Shown piece by piece: positions 1-10,296 of a stretch of 64,000 nucleotides of DNA. The position numbers and the translations under genes are program-made. This DNA is from Psychrobacter sp. APC 3426. GTDB taxonomy: Bacteria; Pseudomonadota; Gammaproteobacteria; Pseudomonadales; Moraxellaceae. The number at the start of each line of letters is the position of its first letter. Within the stretch, counting starts at the first letter, position 1. The stretch is from contig NZ_JASDCF010000001.1 in the NCBI RefSeq assembly GCF_030408035.1, forward strand, positions 62,001 through 126,000. The letters run 5' to 3'. The notes beneath the pieces were generated by a model. That model worked only from the letters and a program-made list of their open reading frames with translations, ran no database searches and was not told the origin of the DNA.

Positions 1-859
1 GCGCAAAGGCAAAGATGGCCAGCATGATTGTCCATGCTTTAAAGACACCACGCTTTTCGGTTACCGCGAGCGAATGTAGCAATGCAGTACCAGCAAGCCA
101 TGGCATCAATGAAGCGTTTTCTACTGGATCCCAAAACCACCAACCGCCCCAGCCAAGCTCGTAATAAGCCCACCAAGAACCAAGTGCAATCCCTATTGTC
201 AAAAAACCCCAAGCGGCAAGCGCCCACGGACGCGACCAACGTGTCCATACTGCGTCTAAACGACCTTCCCACAATGCTGCCATACAAAAAGCAAATGGCA
301 CGACCAAACCCACATAACCCATATAAAGCATAGGCGGATGAATAATCAAACCAAAATCCTGCAGCACAGGATTCAGATCCGCACCATCAACTGGCAAATT
401 AGGCAACGTACGATCAAATGGCGATGAGGTAAAGATGAGCATCGTCAGCATCATCATCTGCACACCAGCCAAAATCACCAAAACCCGCGCGCGCATAGAC
501 AACGGCAGACCACGGCTAAAATAGGACACCAGTGCACACCAAGTGGCCATGATGGTCAACCACAATAGCAATGAGCCTTCATGCCCGCCCCACGTTGCCG
601 AGAGTCTATAGTACCAAGGCAATAAGGTATTAGAGTGTTGAGTGACATAGACGAGGCTAAAGTCATTATAATAAAAACCTGCCATCAGTGCGGCAAATGA
701 AACAATCATGGCAGCAAACTGCGCCCATGCTAGGCTTGGCGCGAGACGCTGCCAAGCAACATGATTGCGCATGACGCCAATGGTTGGTAATACCACCTGC
801 AAAATCGCCAATATTAAGGCGGCTAGCAAGGCAAAATAACCCAATTCTGTGATTAACAT
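1..859 (-). CDS. ccmF: CcmF, haem lyase subunit, copy 1 (partial, runs off left edge)
   Basis: Only the N-terminal 286 codons are in the window; the 3' part lies to the left. The start is the ATG at 859, giving [12 protein letters not shown]. CcmF is the integral-membrane part of the cytochrome c haem lyase, which ligates haem to apocytochromes in the periplasm. The tryptophan-rich WWD signature ([13 protein letters not shown]) is visible around 120-165, followed by hydrophobic membrane segments. The DNA aligns without gaps to the start of the complete ccmF at 46400-48463 and most positions are identical, so these are paralogues or a recent duplication. No ccmE-like gene lies upstream; the next gene upstream is a DUF445 protein. 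That ccmG, ccmH and ccmI follow to the left is expected but not visible. Confidence 0.93.
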   Translation of the reverse strand, partial: MLITELGYFALLAALILAILQVVLPTIGVMRNHVAWQRLAPSLAWAQFAAMIVSFAALMAGFYYNDFSLVYVTQHSNTLLPWYYRLSATWGGHEGSLLLWLTIMATWCALVSYFSRGLPLSMRARVLVILAGVQMMMLTMLIFTSSPFDRTLPNLPVDGADLNPVLQDFGLIIHPPMLYMGYVGLVVPFAFCMAALWEGRLDAVWTRWSRPWALAAWGFLTIGIALGSWWAYYELGWGGWWFWDPVENASLMPWLAGTALLHSLAVTEKRGVFKAWTIMLAIFAFA

Positions 860-1154
860 ACGGTCTAACCTTGTTTACCTTGGATACAATTGAGGACTCA
901 CCACTGACTTTGCTTAGCCACTGGCAAACGCTAAACATTCCTTTATGCGGTCATAGTTTACGGTCAAAAACGGAGGTTTTAATCGCTATAGAAGCACGTA
1001 AAACCCGCTACTATTGTTGTGGTATATCAAAATGAATAATTGATATAAAGTGCTGCTTATCAGTAATGATTTGCGTGTCTGAAATATTTTATAAATAAAA
1101 TTTTTCTATGATAAAGATCTGTCAAACACGCTTCTTTGCTTAAAGAGATACTAT

Positions 1155-2489
1155 CTACTGTATTGAGGGAAAAAACACCAACACCAAGTGCAGCCAACCG
1201 GCTAAAAACCCTGTCAGACCACCCAGTACAATCAAGGTCATCTCATCTTCACGGAATGCCGGACGTAATAAGTTCTGAAATTCGTCTGGCGTCAACGCGC
1301 GAATCCGATCACGAAACAGTCCAAATATTTTACTGGCACGGCTCTCGTTCAGCTCAGGGTCACGCAGCGGCACCATTGTCGCGACAATTGATTTATCGAT
1401 AATCGTGTTCTTTAGCTGTCCATACTCACGGCGACCCAATCCTACACGCAATGTGGTACTAATCACAGGCGACTCTAACACTTGATACAAATGCGATTTC
1501 ATTAAGTCACGCGTTTGTGGGGCGCGGTCACCATACATCATCTCATTCATGATGTTCTCAAGCGTGACTAAATCCTTTACCACAATCTCCGCAAAAACCT
1601 CAGAAACCTCTTCTTGACGTTTCATAAAGCCGCCCTGCAAACGATACTGGGCAATATGTGGCATCTGCAATTTGATAAACGGAAAGCCACTTTGAACCGT
1701 AAAAAACTTCAAATAAGGAATAAAACGCGGCTCGACAGGGTTAAACACCATCCAAATGGCAATCCAGTTGGTCAAAAAGCCCCAAATAGCGGCAAAAAAC
1801 GGCACTGTCCAATGCTGCGGCACCACCAAAAAGATAAACATTTGGATAATACCGAATACCAAACCAATCAACGCACTGATATGCCAAATAAAATCAATTT
1901 CTTTTTGACCGACTTTTAAGAACATGTTGACCATCAAACGACGATCACTTTCCATCTTATTGACAATCATTTTGCGCATATCGACGAGGTCTTCGACATG
2001 ATAAGTCAGGTCAGTCACGAGCGATTGCATAATACTGGGCAGCTCTTTGTGCGCTTGGGCATAAACGCGGCGCTTAAGCGCATAAGGCAAATTACCCCAT
2101 AGCGCTGGTGAGTGATCCAGCATAATCTCATCAATCAACGTTTCAAGATTCTTATCGACCGTTTCAGTGATAAAAACTGCCATCTGCTCAGGTTCCATCG
2201 CCTTGAAAAACTCATCTAGCGAACCGAGTTTTGATAAGGTTTGATCAACGATAACCCCAGATATCTTACCGGCTTTGCGCGGTACAATACCTTGCCAGCC
2301 TAAGCCTGGCAACCCAAAAAATGGGAAGTTAGGAATACGAATACCCCAAAACTTAATGGGATAAAACAGCATCTTAAGCGCCATCCACACGTGTACCCAA
2401 GTGACGAATGCTGTCACTGGTGGAATGGTCAGCATGGCAAAAAACTCTGGATGTTCCGCTATCGTCTGCCACAATGAAGTTGCGTCCAT
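1155..2489 (-). CDS. DUF445 family membrane protein
   Basis: 444 residues. The protein has an N-terminal hydrophobic segment (about 15-45), a long soluble middle part rich in charged helices, paired membrane segments around 205-250 (IGLVFGIIQMFIFLVV, then FFAAIWGFLTNWIAIWMVF), and a C-terminal membrane helix (LIVLGGLTGFLAGWLHLVLVFF). This arrangement, with the motif GxLTNWIAIxMxFxP, matches DUF445 inner-membrane proteins (YheB/YjiN type), whose function is not established. It stands alone between divergent mrdA and ccmF copy 1, with 295 bp to the latter. No catalytic motif is evident. The start at 2489 (MDATSLWQ) is the first ATG and the only convincing one. Confidence 0.8.
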   Translation of the reverse strand: MDATSLWQTIAEHPEFFAMLTIPPVTAFVTWVHVWMALKMLFYPIKFWGIRIPNFPFFGLPGLGWQGIVPRKAGKISGVIVDQTLSKLGSLDEFFKAMEPEQMAVFITETVDKNLETLIDEIMLDHSPALWGNLPYALKRRVYAQAHKELPSIMQSLVTDLTYHVEDLVDMRKMIVNKMESDRRLMVNMFLKVGQKEIDFIWHISALIGLVFGIIQMFIFLVVPQHWTVPFFAAIWGFLTNWIAIWMVFNPVEPRFIPYLKFFTVQSGFPFIKLQMPHIAQYRLQGGFMKRQEEVSEVFAEIVVKDLVTLENIMNEMMYGDRAPQTRDLMKSHLYQVLESPVISTTLRVGLGRREYGQLKNTIIDKSIVATMVPLRDPELNESRASKIFGLFRDRIRALTPDEFQNLLRPAFREDEMTLIVLGGLTGFLAGWLHLVLVFFPSIQ

Positions 2490-2983
2490 GACTTATCTTG
2501 TCCCTGACAGGTTGATTGTCGTTGCTAATGAAATGCCCTTAGCAAAATTAGAACGCTCTCAAAAAGACGCTCTGCCCTAATAACTACGATGAAATAAATC
2601 GCCTGATTTTAGCATACTTACTATTCATTAGCACACGTAGAGCCTAGCCAAGTTGTGACTAGCGATGACACGGTTCTTGGTCTCGCTTTACGGCGACAAA
2701 TATTACCATCCTCTGTGCATAATACAGAGAGTCATACTGACAATATATATAATGATAAAATAACTGGCCGTATACTGCGTGCGCTCATTTGTTCTGTTAT
2801 AATTTGTCATCAAACCATAGCTGGCTTCGATGTATAGACTGATACCTAGCACATCTAGCTATGACAGCCTATGTGATTGAAATCCTTTATGCTCACCGCG
2901 CTTTGGCTAACGTGCTTGCCTACTTATCTATATTTTACCGACTCACTTTATTGATTCACTGACCGCTTGGGCTCTAATTTTTT
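2490..2983. other. Intergenic region between divergent DUF445 and mrdA genes
   Basis: 494 bp with no convincing gene; a 60-codon frame at 2655-2837 has no coding character. A TATAAT at 2798-2803 is a possible -10 element for mrdA, but no good -35 is seen at the right distance. No repeat or hairpin stands out. Confidence 0.5.
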
Positions 2984-4966
2984 ATGAAAAAACCGCTAAC
3001 TGCCAGTACCGAACAGGTCAATAGTATTTTTGCCAATCGTATTATTATTTTTGGCATCATCATACTTATCGGTTTGGGCGGCTTGATAGTGCGCTATGGT
3101 TATCTACAAGTGTATGCTCACGATAAATATACGACACAGGCTGATAACAACCGAATTAAGCTGATATCCGCACCGCCCAGTCGCGGTTATATTTATGACC
3201 GTAATGGGGTGATATTGGCAGACAATCAGCCGGTTTTTACAGCGATGCTCAGCCCTGACGAAGTCGAAAACCCTGAACGCACCTTAAACCTACTGGCACC
3301 TATTTTTGACCTAACAGAGACCGATATCACTGATATTTTAGCGCGCCTTAGTAAAAGTAAAAACGATCCTGTTACGATTAAGATTGATTTGACTGAAGCG
3401 CAGTTGGCGCAGTTCAGTGAGCGTAAACCGTTCTTTCGCGGTGTGAGCGTTCAAAGCAAACTGACCCGCTCCTATCCTTATGACGAGCTATTTGCTCATG
3501 TCATCGGTTATGTTGGTCGTATCAACGACAAAGAAAGCAAACGCATCGATAAAGATCGCTACGCGGGTACTGACCTTATCGGTAAAATTGGTATCGAAGA
3601 CTACTATGAAGACATATTGCTGGGACAACCAGGGTATCAGTCAGTGGAAACAGACGCTCATGGCAATATTTTACGTCAATTGGATACCAAGGCACCGATA
3701 GCTGGTAACGACCTTACCTTGAGCCTAGATTATGGCTTGCAGACTGTGGCACAGCAGCAGCTAGATGGTCGCCGCGGTGCCATAGTCGCTATTGACCCCA
3801 ATACTGGAGATGTACTAGCGTTTGTGAGCAACCCAAGCTATGACCCTAATCCTTTTATTTCTGGTATCTCATTTAAGGACTATGGCAATCTACGTGACGA
3901 TCTAGATCAGCCGCTTTATAACCGTGCACTGCAAGGCATGTATCCGCCGGCTTCTACTATCAAACCTTTTGAAGGTTTAGGGGCACTGCATTACGGCCTA
4001 CGTGAGTGGGAAACCTCAATTTATGATCCTGGTTATTTTAGTCTGCCAGGTGACAGTCATCGTTTCCGTGACTGGAAACGTGGGGGTCATGGGTCAGTCG
4101 ACCTCAAAAAATCTGTAGTGATGTCGGTGGACACTTATTACTACAAGCTGGCTTACGAGATGGGCATTCAAAGATTGCATGATTGGATGGTACGCTTTGG
4201 CTTTGGCGAGCAAACGGGTATCGACTTGCCAAGCGAGCGCTCAGGTATCATGCCGTCACCTAAGTGGAAAAAAGAAACCTATGATAAGGACTGGCTACCA
4301 GGTGAAACCATTTCAGTCAGTATCGGTCAAGGGTATTTCTTAGCCACGCCGCTACAGATTGCCAACGCAACTGCCATGACAGCGAGTAAAGGTCAGCACA
4401 TTACCCCACATTTACTCAAAAGCAGCGATGGTGCCGCAGAGGTAAATGTCATCACCAAGCCTGATGGCAAGATTGAATACAATGGCAAGCCTTCTGACTG
4501 GCTACGCATGCATGATGCTATGGAAAGCGTGGTAAAAAATGGTACTGGACGCGGTATCTATACGCCGCGCTACCGCATCGCAGGTAAGACAGGTACCGCA
4601 CAGGTCAAGTCTATCGCTCAAGGCAAACGCTACGATAAATCTGCGATAGATAAGCGTCACTGGGATCATGCGTGGTTCAATGGTTTTGCCCCTGTAGAAG
4701 ACCCACAAATCGCTCTTGCCGTACTGGTTGAAAACGGTGGCGGTGGTAGTGCGGTGGCGGCGCCTATTGGACGTGCATTGTTTGATTACTGGGTATTACA
4801 ACGTAAAAGCGATCCAATCCTGCCCCCGAGCGCAGATGAGTTAAAAGTCATTAAACGTCAAAAAGCCTTTGAAAAAGCCATGCGTGATGCGCTGCGTGAT
4901 AAAGAAGAGCAAGCGCTTGAAGAAAAAGCAGCGCAAGCAGCCGAAAATACAACGAGCTCTGAGTAG
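2984..4966 (+). CDS. mrdA: Penicillin-binding protein 2 (peptidoglycan transpeptidase)
   Basis: 660 residues, the usual size for PBP2, the transpeptidase of the elongasome that cross-links peptidoglycan during rod growth. One N-terminal membrane anchor (about 19-40) is followed by the PBP dimerisation domain with the RGYIYDRNG motif, then the penicillin-binding domain. Catalytic motifs are present: SxxK as STIK with the serine at residue 324, SVD as the second motif, and KTGTA at about 535. The C-terminus ends in an alanine/glutamate-rich tail. rodA does not follow; the next gene is rsmD, 75 bp downstream on the same strand. No strong ribosome-binding site precedes the ATG, but the transmembrane anchor fixes the N-terminus well. 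Confidence 0.96.
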   Translation: MKKPLTASTEQVNSIFANRIIIFGIIILIGLGGLIVRYGYLQVYAHDKYTTQADNNRIKLISAPPSRGYIYDRNGVILADNQPVFTAMLSPDEVENPERTLNLLAPIFDLTETDITDILARLSKSKNDPVTIKIDLTEAQLAQFSERKPFFRGVSVQSKLTRSYPYDELFAHVIGYVGRINDKESKRIDKDRYAGTDLIGKIGIEDYYEDILLGQPGYQSVETDAHGNILRQLDTKAPIAGNDLTLSLDYGLQTVAQQQLDGRRGAIVAIDPNTGDVLAFVSNPSYDPNPFISGISFKDYGNLRDDLDQPLYNRALQGMYPPASTIKPFEGLGALHYGLREWETSIYDPGYFSLPGDSHRFRDWKRGGHGSVDLKKSVVMSVDTYYYKLAYEMGIQRLHDWMVRFGFGEQTGIDLPSERSGIMPSPKWKKETYDKDWLPGETISVSIGQGYFLATPLQIANATAMTASKGQHITPHLLKSSDGAAEVNVITKPDGKIEYNGKPSDWLRMHDAMESVVKNGTGRGIYTPRYRIAGKTGTAQVKSIAQGKRYDKSAIDKRHWDHAWFNGFAPVEDPQIALAVLVENGGGGSAVAAPIGRALFDYWVLQRKSDPILPPSADELKVIKRQKAFEKAMRDALRDKEEQALEEKAAQAAENTTSSE

Positions 4967-5041
4967 AAAACTGGCTCTAAATAGAAATAGAAATACAATA
5001 AATAAAATACGCTCAACGAAAAACTGGAAGTAACAGATACT

Positions 5042-5728
5042 ATGAGAAAATCCTCAAGTGGCCGTGAACCAAAGAAAACTCATAAAGCAAAAAACGCATC
5101 AGCAGGTGATGTACGTATCATTGGGGGTCAATTCAAGCGCCGTGTTGTCAGCTTCATCGATGCAGAGGGTCTGCGTCCAACACCAGACCGCCTGCGAGAA
5201 ACGCTTTTTAATTGGCTACTAGCAGACATTCACGGCGCCTATATACTTGATAGCTGCGCCGGTAGCGGAGTGTTAGGGTTTGAAGCATTATCACGGGGCG
5301 CCGCGCATGCTACTTTTATTGAAATAAATCCTGCACAAAGTAAAATGCTCCATCAAAACGCTGAACAGTTACGCCTCAATAGCAATGACTATCAAATCAT
5401 CCAGGGGACTGCTGAGCAGGCATTGACTCAAAATCAGACCGCTCAGCGTCATTTTGATATTGTGTTCATCGATCCACCTTATGCTCAGGAGTTATGGCAG
5501 CCCATTTTAACGGCGTTGATTACGCAGTCGTTGATCGATGGCGAAACGCTTATTTACTTAGAGGCGGATAAAGAATTAGAGAGTCAGTTACAACAATTGG
5601 CGGACGATATCAATCAACATACTAGCAATTTAGAGAGCAATAACCACCGTGATATCAGTTTTGACTGTCTCAAACATACCAAAGTTGGACAAGTTGTCGC
5701 TGGACTTTATCGTCTATCATCGTCATAA
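5042..5728 (+). CDS. rsmD: 16S rRNA (guanine966-N2)-methyltransferase RsmD
   Basis: 228 residues. RsmD methylates G966 of 16S rRNA in the assembled small subunit. The SAM-binding motif I is seen as DSCAGSGVLGFEALSRGA and the amino-methyltransferase catalytic motif as IDPPY (about 140). The N-terminal RIIGGQFKRR and PTPDRLRETLFNWL stretches are typical of the family. A lysine-rich leader of about 20 residues precedes the conserved core. A GGAAG lies about 11 nt before the ATG. It lies between mrdA and the rplM promoter and is probably transcribed with mrdA. Confidence 0.95.
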   Translation: MRKSSSGREPKKTHKAKNASAGDVRIIGGQFKRRVVSFIDAEGLRPTPDRLRETLFNWLLADIHGAYILDSCAGSGVLGFEALSRGAAHATFIEINPAQSKMLHQNAEQLRLNSNDYQIIQGTAEQALTQNQTAQRHFDIVFIDPPYAQELWQPILTALITQSLIDGETLIYLEADKELESQLQQLADDINQHTSNLESNNHRDISFDCLKHTKVGQVVAGLYRLSSS

Positions 5729-5840
5729 TTGTCAGGTTAATAAAAACGATTAACAAACTTTACAAATGTTTAAAACCGCTAAAAAACTGGCCAACGCTGC
5801 AGTTTAATGTATATAAGGCGAAAATAAACCCCAATGCAGC

Positions 5841-5869
5841 TTGCAAGCGTAGGCGCTACTGCTTATAAT
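5841..5869 (+). promoter_or_regulatory. Strong sigma70-type promoter for rplM-rpsI
   Basis: TTGCAA at 5841-5846 and a perfect TATAAT at 5864-5869 are separated by 17 bp. The start codon of rplM is 71 bp after the -10, so the mRNA would have a leader of about 60 nt. This is a strong match for a ribosomal protein operon promoter. Confidence 0.8.
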
Positions 5870-5939
5870 GTGCAGTCTGTTTTTTGAGAGCCCCGTTCCC
5901 AGCTAAACTCTCAACGAATTCTAATTTTAAGGTTTTATC

Positions 5940-6368
5940 ATGAAAACACTTAGTGCAAAACCAGCTGAAGTGACCCATGACTGGTATGTCGTAGATGCTG
6001 ACGGCAAAACCCTTGGTCGCTTAGCCACTCAAATTGCTACTCGCTTACGTGGCAAGCATAAGACTTCTTATACTCCGCACGTAGATACTGGTGACTTTAT
6101 TGTTGTCATCAACGCAGAAAAAATCGCGGTAACGGGTAAAAAAGCACAAGATAAAAAGTACTATCGTCACAGTGGTTACCCAGGCGGTATTAAAGAAACC
6201 AACTTCACAAAGCTGATTGCACATAAGCCTGAAGATGTTCTACACAAAGCAGTTAAGGGTATGCTTCCAAAAGGCCCTCTTGGCTACGCGATGATCAAGA
6301 AGCTGAAGCTATATGCGGGTACTGAACATCCACATACTGCACAGCAACCTAAAGAACTAGACATCTAA
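5940..6368 (+). CDS. rplM: 50S ribosomal protein L13
   Basis: 142 residues, the full family length. L13 is an early-assembly large-subunit protein that binds 23S rRNA. Recognisable stretches are [15 protein letters not shown] near the N-terminus, [29 protein letters not shown] and [11 protein letters not shown]. An AAGG lies 8 nt before the ATG. It is first in the two-gene rplM-rpsI operon, with only 10 bp to rpsI, and is preceded by a clear promoter. Confidence 0.99.
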   Translation: MKTLSAKPAEVTHDWYVVDADGKTLGRLATQIATRLRGKHKTSYTPHVDTGDFIVVINAEKIAVTGKKAQDKKYYRHSGYPGGIKETNFTKLIAHKPEDVLHKAVKGMLPKGPLGYAMIKKLKLYAGTEHPHTAQQPKELDI

Positions 6369-6378
6369 GGATATACTT

Positions 6379-6765
6379 ATGGAACGCAATTACGGAACTG
6401 GTCGCCGCAAGACGTCTACTGCTCGTGTCTTTTTAGCTAAAGGTACTGGTGCTATCGTTGTTAACGGCAAGCCACTTGATGAATACTTCAGCCGTGAAAC
6501 ATCACGCATGGTTGTTCGTCAGCCATTAGAACTACTAGACTCTGCTAATGCATATGATTTATATGTAACTGTTGCAGGTGGTGGTATCAGTGGTCAAGCG
6601 GGCGCAATCCGCCACGGTATTACACGTGCATTGATCGAAGCTGACGAAACCTTGAAGCCTGCTCTAAAAGCAGCTGGTTTTGTTACTCGTGATTCACGTC
6701 AAGTTGAACGTAAGAAATTGGGTCTACGTAAAGCACGTAAACGTCCTCAATTCTCAAAACGTTAA
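6379..6765 (+). CDS. rpsI: 30S ribosomal protein S9
   Basis: 128 residues, full length. S9 belongs to the small subunit, and its C-terminal tail reaches the P-site tRNA; the expected basic tail [11 protein letters not shown] is present. [14 protein letters not shown] at the N-terminus and [15 protein letters not shown] in the middle are diagnostic. AAGGA precedes the ATG. It follows rplM by 10 bp, and a hairpin terminator lies about 85 bp downstream. Confidence 0.99.
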   Translation: MERNYGTGRRKTSTARVFLAKGTGAIVVNGKPLDEYFSRETSRMVVRQPLELLDSANAYDLYVTVAGGGISGQAGAIRHGITRALIEADETLKPALKAAGFVTRDSRQVERKKLGLRKARKRPQFSKR

Positions 6766-6850
6766 TCAAAGCTACTTTTTTTATGTTTGCTGTTATCGTC
6801 TTTTTCTCAGAGTCATTTTAACAGCGTCAACTAAAAAAATAGATTTGCAA

Positions 6851-6887
6851 AACCTTATAAGCTGGTCACAGCTTGTAAGGTTTTTTT
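6851..6887 (+). terminator. Rho-independent terminator after rplM-rpsI
   Basis: Stem AACCTTATAAGCT / AGCTTGTAAGGTT (one G-U pair) with a 6-nt loop, followed directly by a run of seven T. It ends the ribosomal protein operon before the lipid A acyltransferase gene. Confidence 0.9.
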
Positions 6888-7039
6888 ATGGCTGTTTGTT
6901 TAGTGTTATTAATAACGAGCATACTTAATAAACTGCTAAGTAATTCTGCTTTTTTTAGCAGCGCTTTGATGAAAACCGGCTTGCAAACAGGCGACTGCTG
7001 CCCCATCATAATACTAACTTTTATTACCTTGTCCTCATT

Positions 7040-8131
7040 ATGAAAGCGCCCGAACAATACGATCCAAGCAAATCATCCTCAAAGAGCAGCACGCCACCGC
7101 AGAGCATGCAGCAGTCTGCTAAGTCGCCAGCAATACCTGTCGGCATGCCAACGATTAGCCAAACTCATAAACGTACGGCGCAAGCAGAAAAAAAGCCCTT
7201 TCAGTGGCAGTTTTTATTGCCCAAATACTGGGGTATTTGGCTGTTATTGGTTGTTTTTCTACCGCTGATTTATTTGCCGCTACGTTGGCAGTTTTGGTTG
7301 GGTCGTAAATTAGGTATCTTGATTTATAACATCGCTGGCTCACGACGACGGGATACGCTCATCAACCTCGGGCTAGCCTTTCCAGAGAAGCCTGAAGCTG
7401 AGCGTGAACTGATGGCAAAGCAAGTCTTCGTCAATCAAGGTATTGGTGTGTTTGAGACGTTGTGCGCGTGGTTTCGTCCCAACATTTTCACGCGTACCGT
7501 TTCAATCTCAGGGTTACAGCATTTAGTTAACGCACAAAACGAGAATCGCCCTGTTATTTTATTAGGCGCTCATTATACGATGCTCGATTTAGGTGGCTTG
7601 TTTTGCGCCCAATTTTTCCCCTTAGACTGCATGTATCGCACTCAGAACAATCCCCTACTCGATTGGTTTATTTATAACGGCCGTACCAATATCTTTGGTA
7701 AGCAAATCTCTAGTCGTGACATGCGCAGTTTGGTCAGCTCTATCAAAGCTGGACATGTTATTTGGTACTCTCCTGATCAGGACTATGGTCTTAAGCAAGG
7801 TGTGATGGCGCCATTCTTTGGGGTGCCAGCAGCGACAATCACGGCCTCGCGACGTATGGCTAAATTAGGCGATAAGCAGCATCCACCAGCACTAATGGCA
7901 CTGCATACTTATCGGCAAACGCCGGATAACCTGCCAAGCGGCAAGCGCCCCCATTATCATCTAACCATTACACCAGAGTTGAATAATTACCCTAGTAATG
8001 ACGAGGTCGCTGATGCCACTCGAGTCAATGAAGTCTTAGAAGGACTAATTCGTATTGATCCCACCCAATGGATGTGGTTTCATCGCCGCTTTAAAAACGG
8101 TCCTGATGGTCGCACTGATATCTATAAGTAG
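7040..8131 (+). CDS. Lipid A biosynthesis acyltransferase (LpxL/HtrB family)
   Basis: 363 residues. The enzyme adds a secondary acyl chain to Kdo2-lipid IVA at the cytoplasmic face of the inner membrane. A single N-terminal hydrophobic segment (about 65-85) precedes the lysophospholipid acyltransferase domain, with the HX4D catalytic motif in GAHYTMLDLGG. Further family stretches are the MYRTQNNPLLD region, WYSPDQDYG and the C-terminal WMWFHRRFKNGPDG. The first 50 residues are polar, low complexity and not conserved, so the true start could be further in; no good ribosome-binding site marks the first ATG. LpxL and LpxM types cannot be told apart here. It is a single-gene unit between rpsI and trpS. 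Confidence 0.9.
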   Translation: MKAPEQYDPSKSSSKSSTPPQSMQQSAKSPAIPVGMPTISQTHKRTAQAEKKPFQWQFLLPKYWGIWLLLVVFLPLIYLPLRWQFWLGRKLGILIYNIAGSRRRDTLINLGLAFPEKPEAERELMAKQVFVNQGIGVFETLCAWFRPNIFTRTVSISGLQHLVNAQNENRPVILLGAHYTMLDLGGLFCAQFFPLDCMYRTQNNPLLDWFIYNGRTNIFGKQISSRDMRSLVSSIKAGHVIWYSPDQDYGLKQGVMAPFFGVPAATITASRRMAKLGDKQHPPALMALHTYRQTPDNLPSGKRPHYHLTITPELNNYPSNDEVADATRVNEVLEGLIRIDPTQWMWFHRRFKNGPDGRTDIYK

Positions 8132-8164
8132 GCGTTTATACACAAACAAAGCGCTAGAGAAATT

Positions 8165-8173
8165 TGCTATAAT
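8165..8173 (+). promoter_or_regulatory. Extended -10 promoter element upstream of trpS
   Basis: TGCTATAAT, an extended -10, lies about 95 bp upstream of the trpS start codon. No clear -35 is seen, which is acceptable for extended -10 promoters. Confidence 0.45.
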
Positions 8174-8266
8174 TTGCGCCATTGAATCGAGTCGCTTACT
8201 CAAGTGATTGAGATCATATTAACGACAATCGAATAAACTAAAAATTAAACCAACTACGGATTTTTC

Positions 8267-9346
8267 ATGAGTAATCAAACTGACGCACCTATAGATGCAC
8301 CTAAAAAAGAAAGCAAACGTATCCTAACGGGCATCAAACCGACGGGCATTCCGCATTTGGGTAATTACGTTGGTGCCATTCGTCCAGCGATTGAGTCTAT
8401 CCAAAACAGTGATGATGAGGCGTTCTTCTTTTTAGCGGATTATCATGGGATTATCGGTTGTTATGACCCGGCTATCATTCATGAGTCAACCAAAATCATT
8501 GCAGCGACTTGGATTGCCTGCGGTCTTGATCCAGAGCGTGTGACTTTCTATCGTCAATCAGATGTACCTGAAATCCCAGAGCTTGCTTGGATTTTGAACT
8601 GCTCTTGTGCCAAAGGTCTGATGAACCGCGCGCATGCCTATAAAGCTGCCGTCGATATCAATATGGAAAAGGCAGATGTAGATCCAGATCAAGGTATCAA
8701 CATGGGTTTATTTGGCTATCCAGTGCTCATGGCTGCAGACATATTGATGTTCAATGCCACCCACGTGCCAGTAGGCCGTGACCAAGTGCAACATATCGAG
8801 ATGGCGCGTGATATCGCCGGTACTTTTAACCATCGTTACAAGACCCTCTTTACGCTACCGTCAGCGGTAGTTGATGAAGACATCCCGCTATTAACAGGGC
8901 TTGATGGTCGCAAAATGAGTAAGAGCTATAGCAATACTATCCCGCTATTCGGTGACCCTAATCCGCAAGTCAGTCCTGAAAAACAGATGCATAAAGCCAT
9001 CATGAAAATTGTGACCAACTCGCAGCTGCCTGAAGAGCCAAAAGATCCTGACGATTCTGCTCTCTTTGAGATTTATAAAGCCTTTGCCACCCCTGAAGAG
9101 ATTGCTGATATACGTGTGCAGTATGCCGCAGGTATCGGCTGGGGTGATGCCAAGCAAGCGTTGTTTGATAAAATTAATAATGAGATTGCGCCATTCCGTG
9201 CTCGTTATGAAGAACTGATGGCCAATCCAAAAGAGCTGGAAGAAATCCTGCAAATGGGCGCAGAAAAAGCTCGTCGCCATAGTCGTAAACAGTTAGACAA
9301 GACACGCCGTGCGATTGGTATCCGTCCGCTTGCTAAGCTTAAATAG
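8267..9346 (+). CDS. trpS: Tryptophanyl-tRNA synthetase
   Basis: 359 residues, class I aminoacyl-tRNA synthetase that charges tRNA-Trp. The HIGH-type motif appears as PHLGN in the segment [18 protein letters not shown], and the KMSKS loop as [25 protein letters not shown] is a further signature. About 17 charged residues precede the Rossmann core. The start is supported by a weak ACGGA 9 nt before ATG. The gene is followed 12 bp later by scpA, so the two may be co-transcribed. Confidence 0.97.
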   Translation: MSNQTDAPIDAPKKESKRILTGIKPTGIPHLGNYVGAIRPAIESIQNSDDEAFFFLADYHGIIGCYDPAIIHESTKIIAATWIACGLDPERVTFYRQSDVPEIPELAWILNCSCAKGLMNRAHAYKAAVDINMEKADVDPDQGINMGLFGYPVLMAADILMFNATHVPVGRDQVQHIEMARDIAGTFNHRYKTLFTLPSAVVDEDIPLLTGLDGRKMSKSYSNTIPLFGDPNPQVSPEKQMHKAIMKIVTNSQLPEEPKDPDDSALFEIYKAFATPEEIADIRVQYAAGIGWGDAKQALFDKINNEIAPFRARYEELMANPKELEEILQMGAEKARRHSRKQLDKTRRAIGIRPLAKLK

Positions 9347-9358
9347 TAGTTATTTGGC

Positions 9359-10243
9359 GTGAATCGAGCCTCTAAGTCACTATTTGATAATAGTGAGCAC
9401 GATGATAACGAGCACGATGGCTCAGTTGTCCACGACATGTCTCTTCGCATTTATCAGACACCGGTGCAGCAGCTGCCGGAAGACCTCTATGTGCCGCCGC
9501 AAGCGTTCGCTATTTGGTTAGAGCAGTTTGCTGGGCCATTAGATTTTTTATTATATCTGGTCAAAAAAAACAACGTCGATCTCACTCAAATGCCGATACT
9601 GCCTATCACGGAGCAGTATTTGGCTTATATCAGTGAGCTGGATACCGATCATTTTGAGTTGGCGGGTGACTACCTGCTAATGGCGTCAACGTTGATTGCG
9701 ATTAAAACTGAGTTGCTATTACCTTCTCCAGAAACGCCTAGCGATGAGCGCGATCCAAAAGCAGAACTTATTGAACGTTTGGAAGAGTATGCGCAAATTA
9801 AAGCAGCAAGCCAGCGCTTGGACAATCTTGTTCGTCTGGAGCGTGATGTGTTTTTAGCGATGGTGAGTATGCCTAGCCAAGACATTATGAATGCTGAACT
9901 ACCGAACTACTCACCTACCTTGTTAATCGATAGCTTGTTTAAAATGCAGCTACAGCCTGACTATCAGATGCATACTATCAAAGTTGACGCCGTTCCTCTT
10001 TCTGACCGCATTGCCAGTATTAGCAGGCAGTTAAGCACTGATGGCGCACGCTCCTTTTTTGAGTTACTAGACAAGACACAAGGAAAGATTGGCGTGGTGG
10101 TTAGCTTTGTTGCCGTGTTAGAGCTGATAAAACGGCAGTTAGTGGGTGTTGTGAACACTGATTTAGCAAACATACCTACCGATGATAATGAATCTGTAGA
10201 AAACAGTCACATTGGAAAACTAACCTTAGAGTGGTTGGCTTAA
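9359..10243 (+). CDS. scpA: Segregation and condensation protein A (kleisin)
   Basis: ScpA is the kleisin subunit of the SMC-ScpAB complex that compacts and segregates the chromosome. The family core is clear: FAGPLDFLLYLVKKNNVDLTQ, PITEQYLAYI and the segment around YLLMASTLIAIKTELLLP. The frame opens with GTG at 9359 (294 residues). An in-frame ATG at 9437 (MSLRIYQTP) would give 268 residues and begins just before the conserved part. Neither start has a clear ribosome-binding site, so the N-terminus is uncertain. scpB follows 53 bp later, as is usual. Confidence 0.93.
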   Translation: MNRASKSLFDNSEHDDNEHDGSVVHDMSLRIYQTPVQQLPEDLYVPPQAFAIWLEQFAGPLDFLLYLVKKNNVDLTQMPILPITEQYLAYISELDTDHFELAGDYLLMASTLIAIKTELLLPSPETPSDERDPKAELIERLEEYAQIKAASQRLDNLVRLERDVFLAMVSMPSQDIMNAELPNYSPTLLIDSLFKMQLQPDYQMHTIKVDAVPLSDRIASISRQLSTDGARSFFELLDKTQGKIGVVVSFVAVLELIKRQLVGVVNTDLANIPTDDNESVENSHIGKLTLEWLA

Positions 10244-10296
10244 TCATTTTTCACTTATTTATTGACACAGCATAATCAAAAAAGAGCCCTTTTCTA

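Noticed and set aside
39-938. Open frames of 82-90 codons at 39-287, 82-333 and 666-938
   Set aside because: They overlap ccmF copy 1 in other frames and owe their length to the base composition of that gene.
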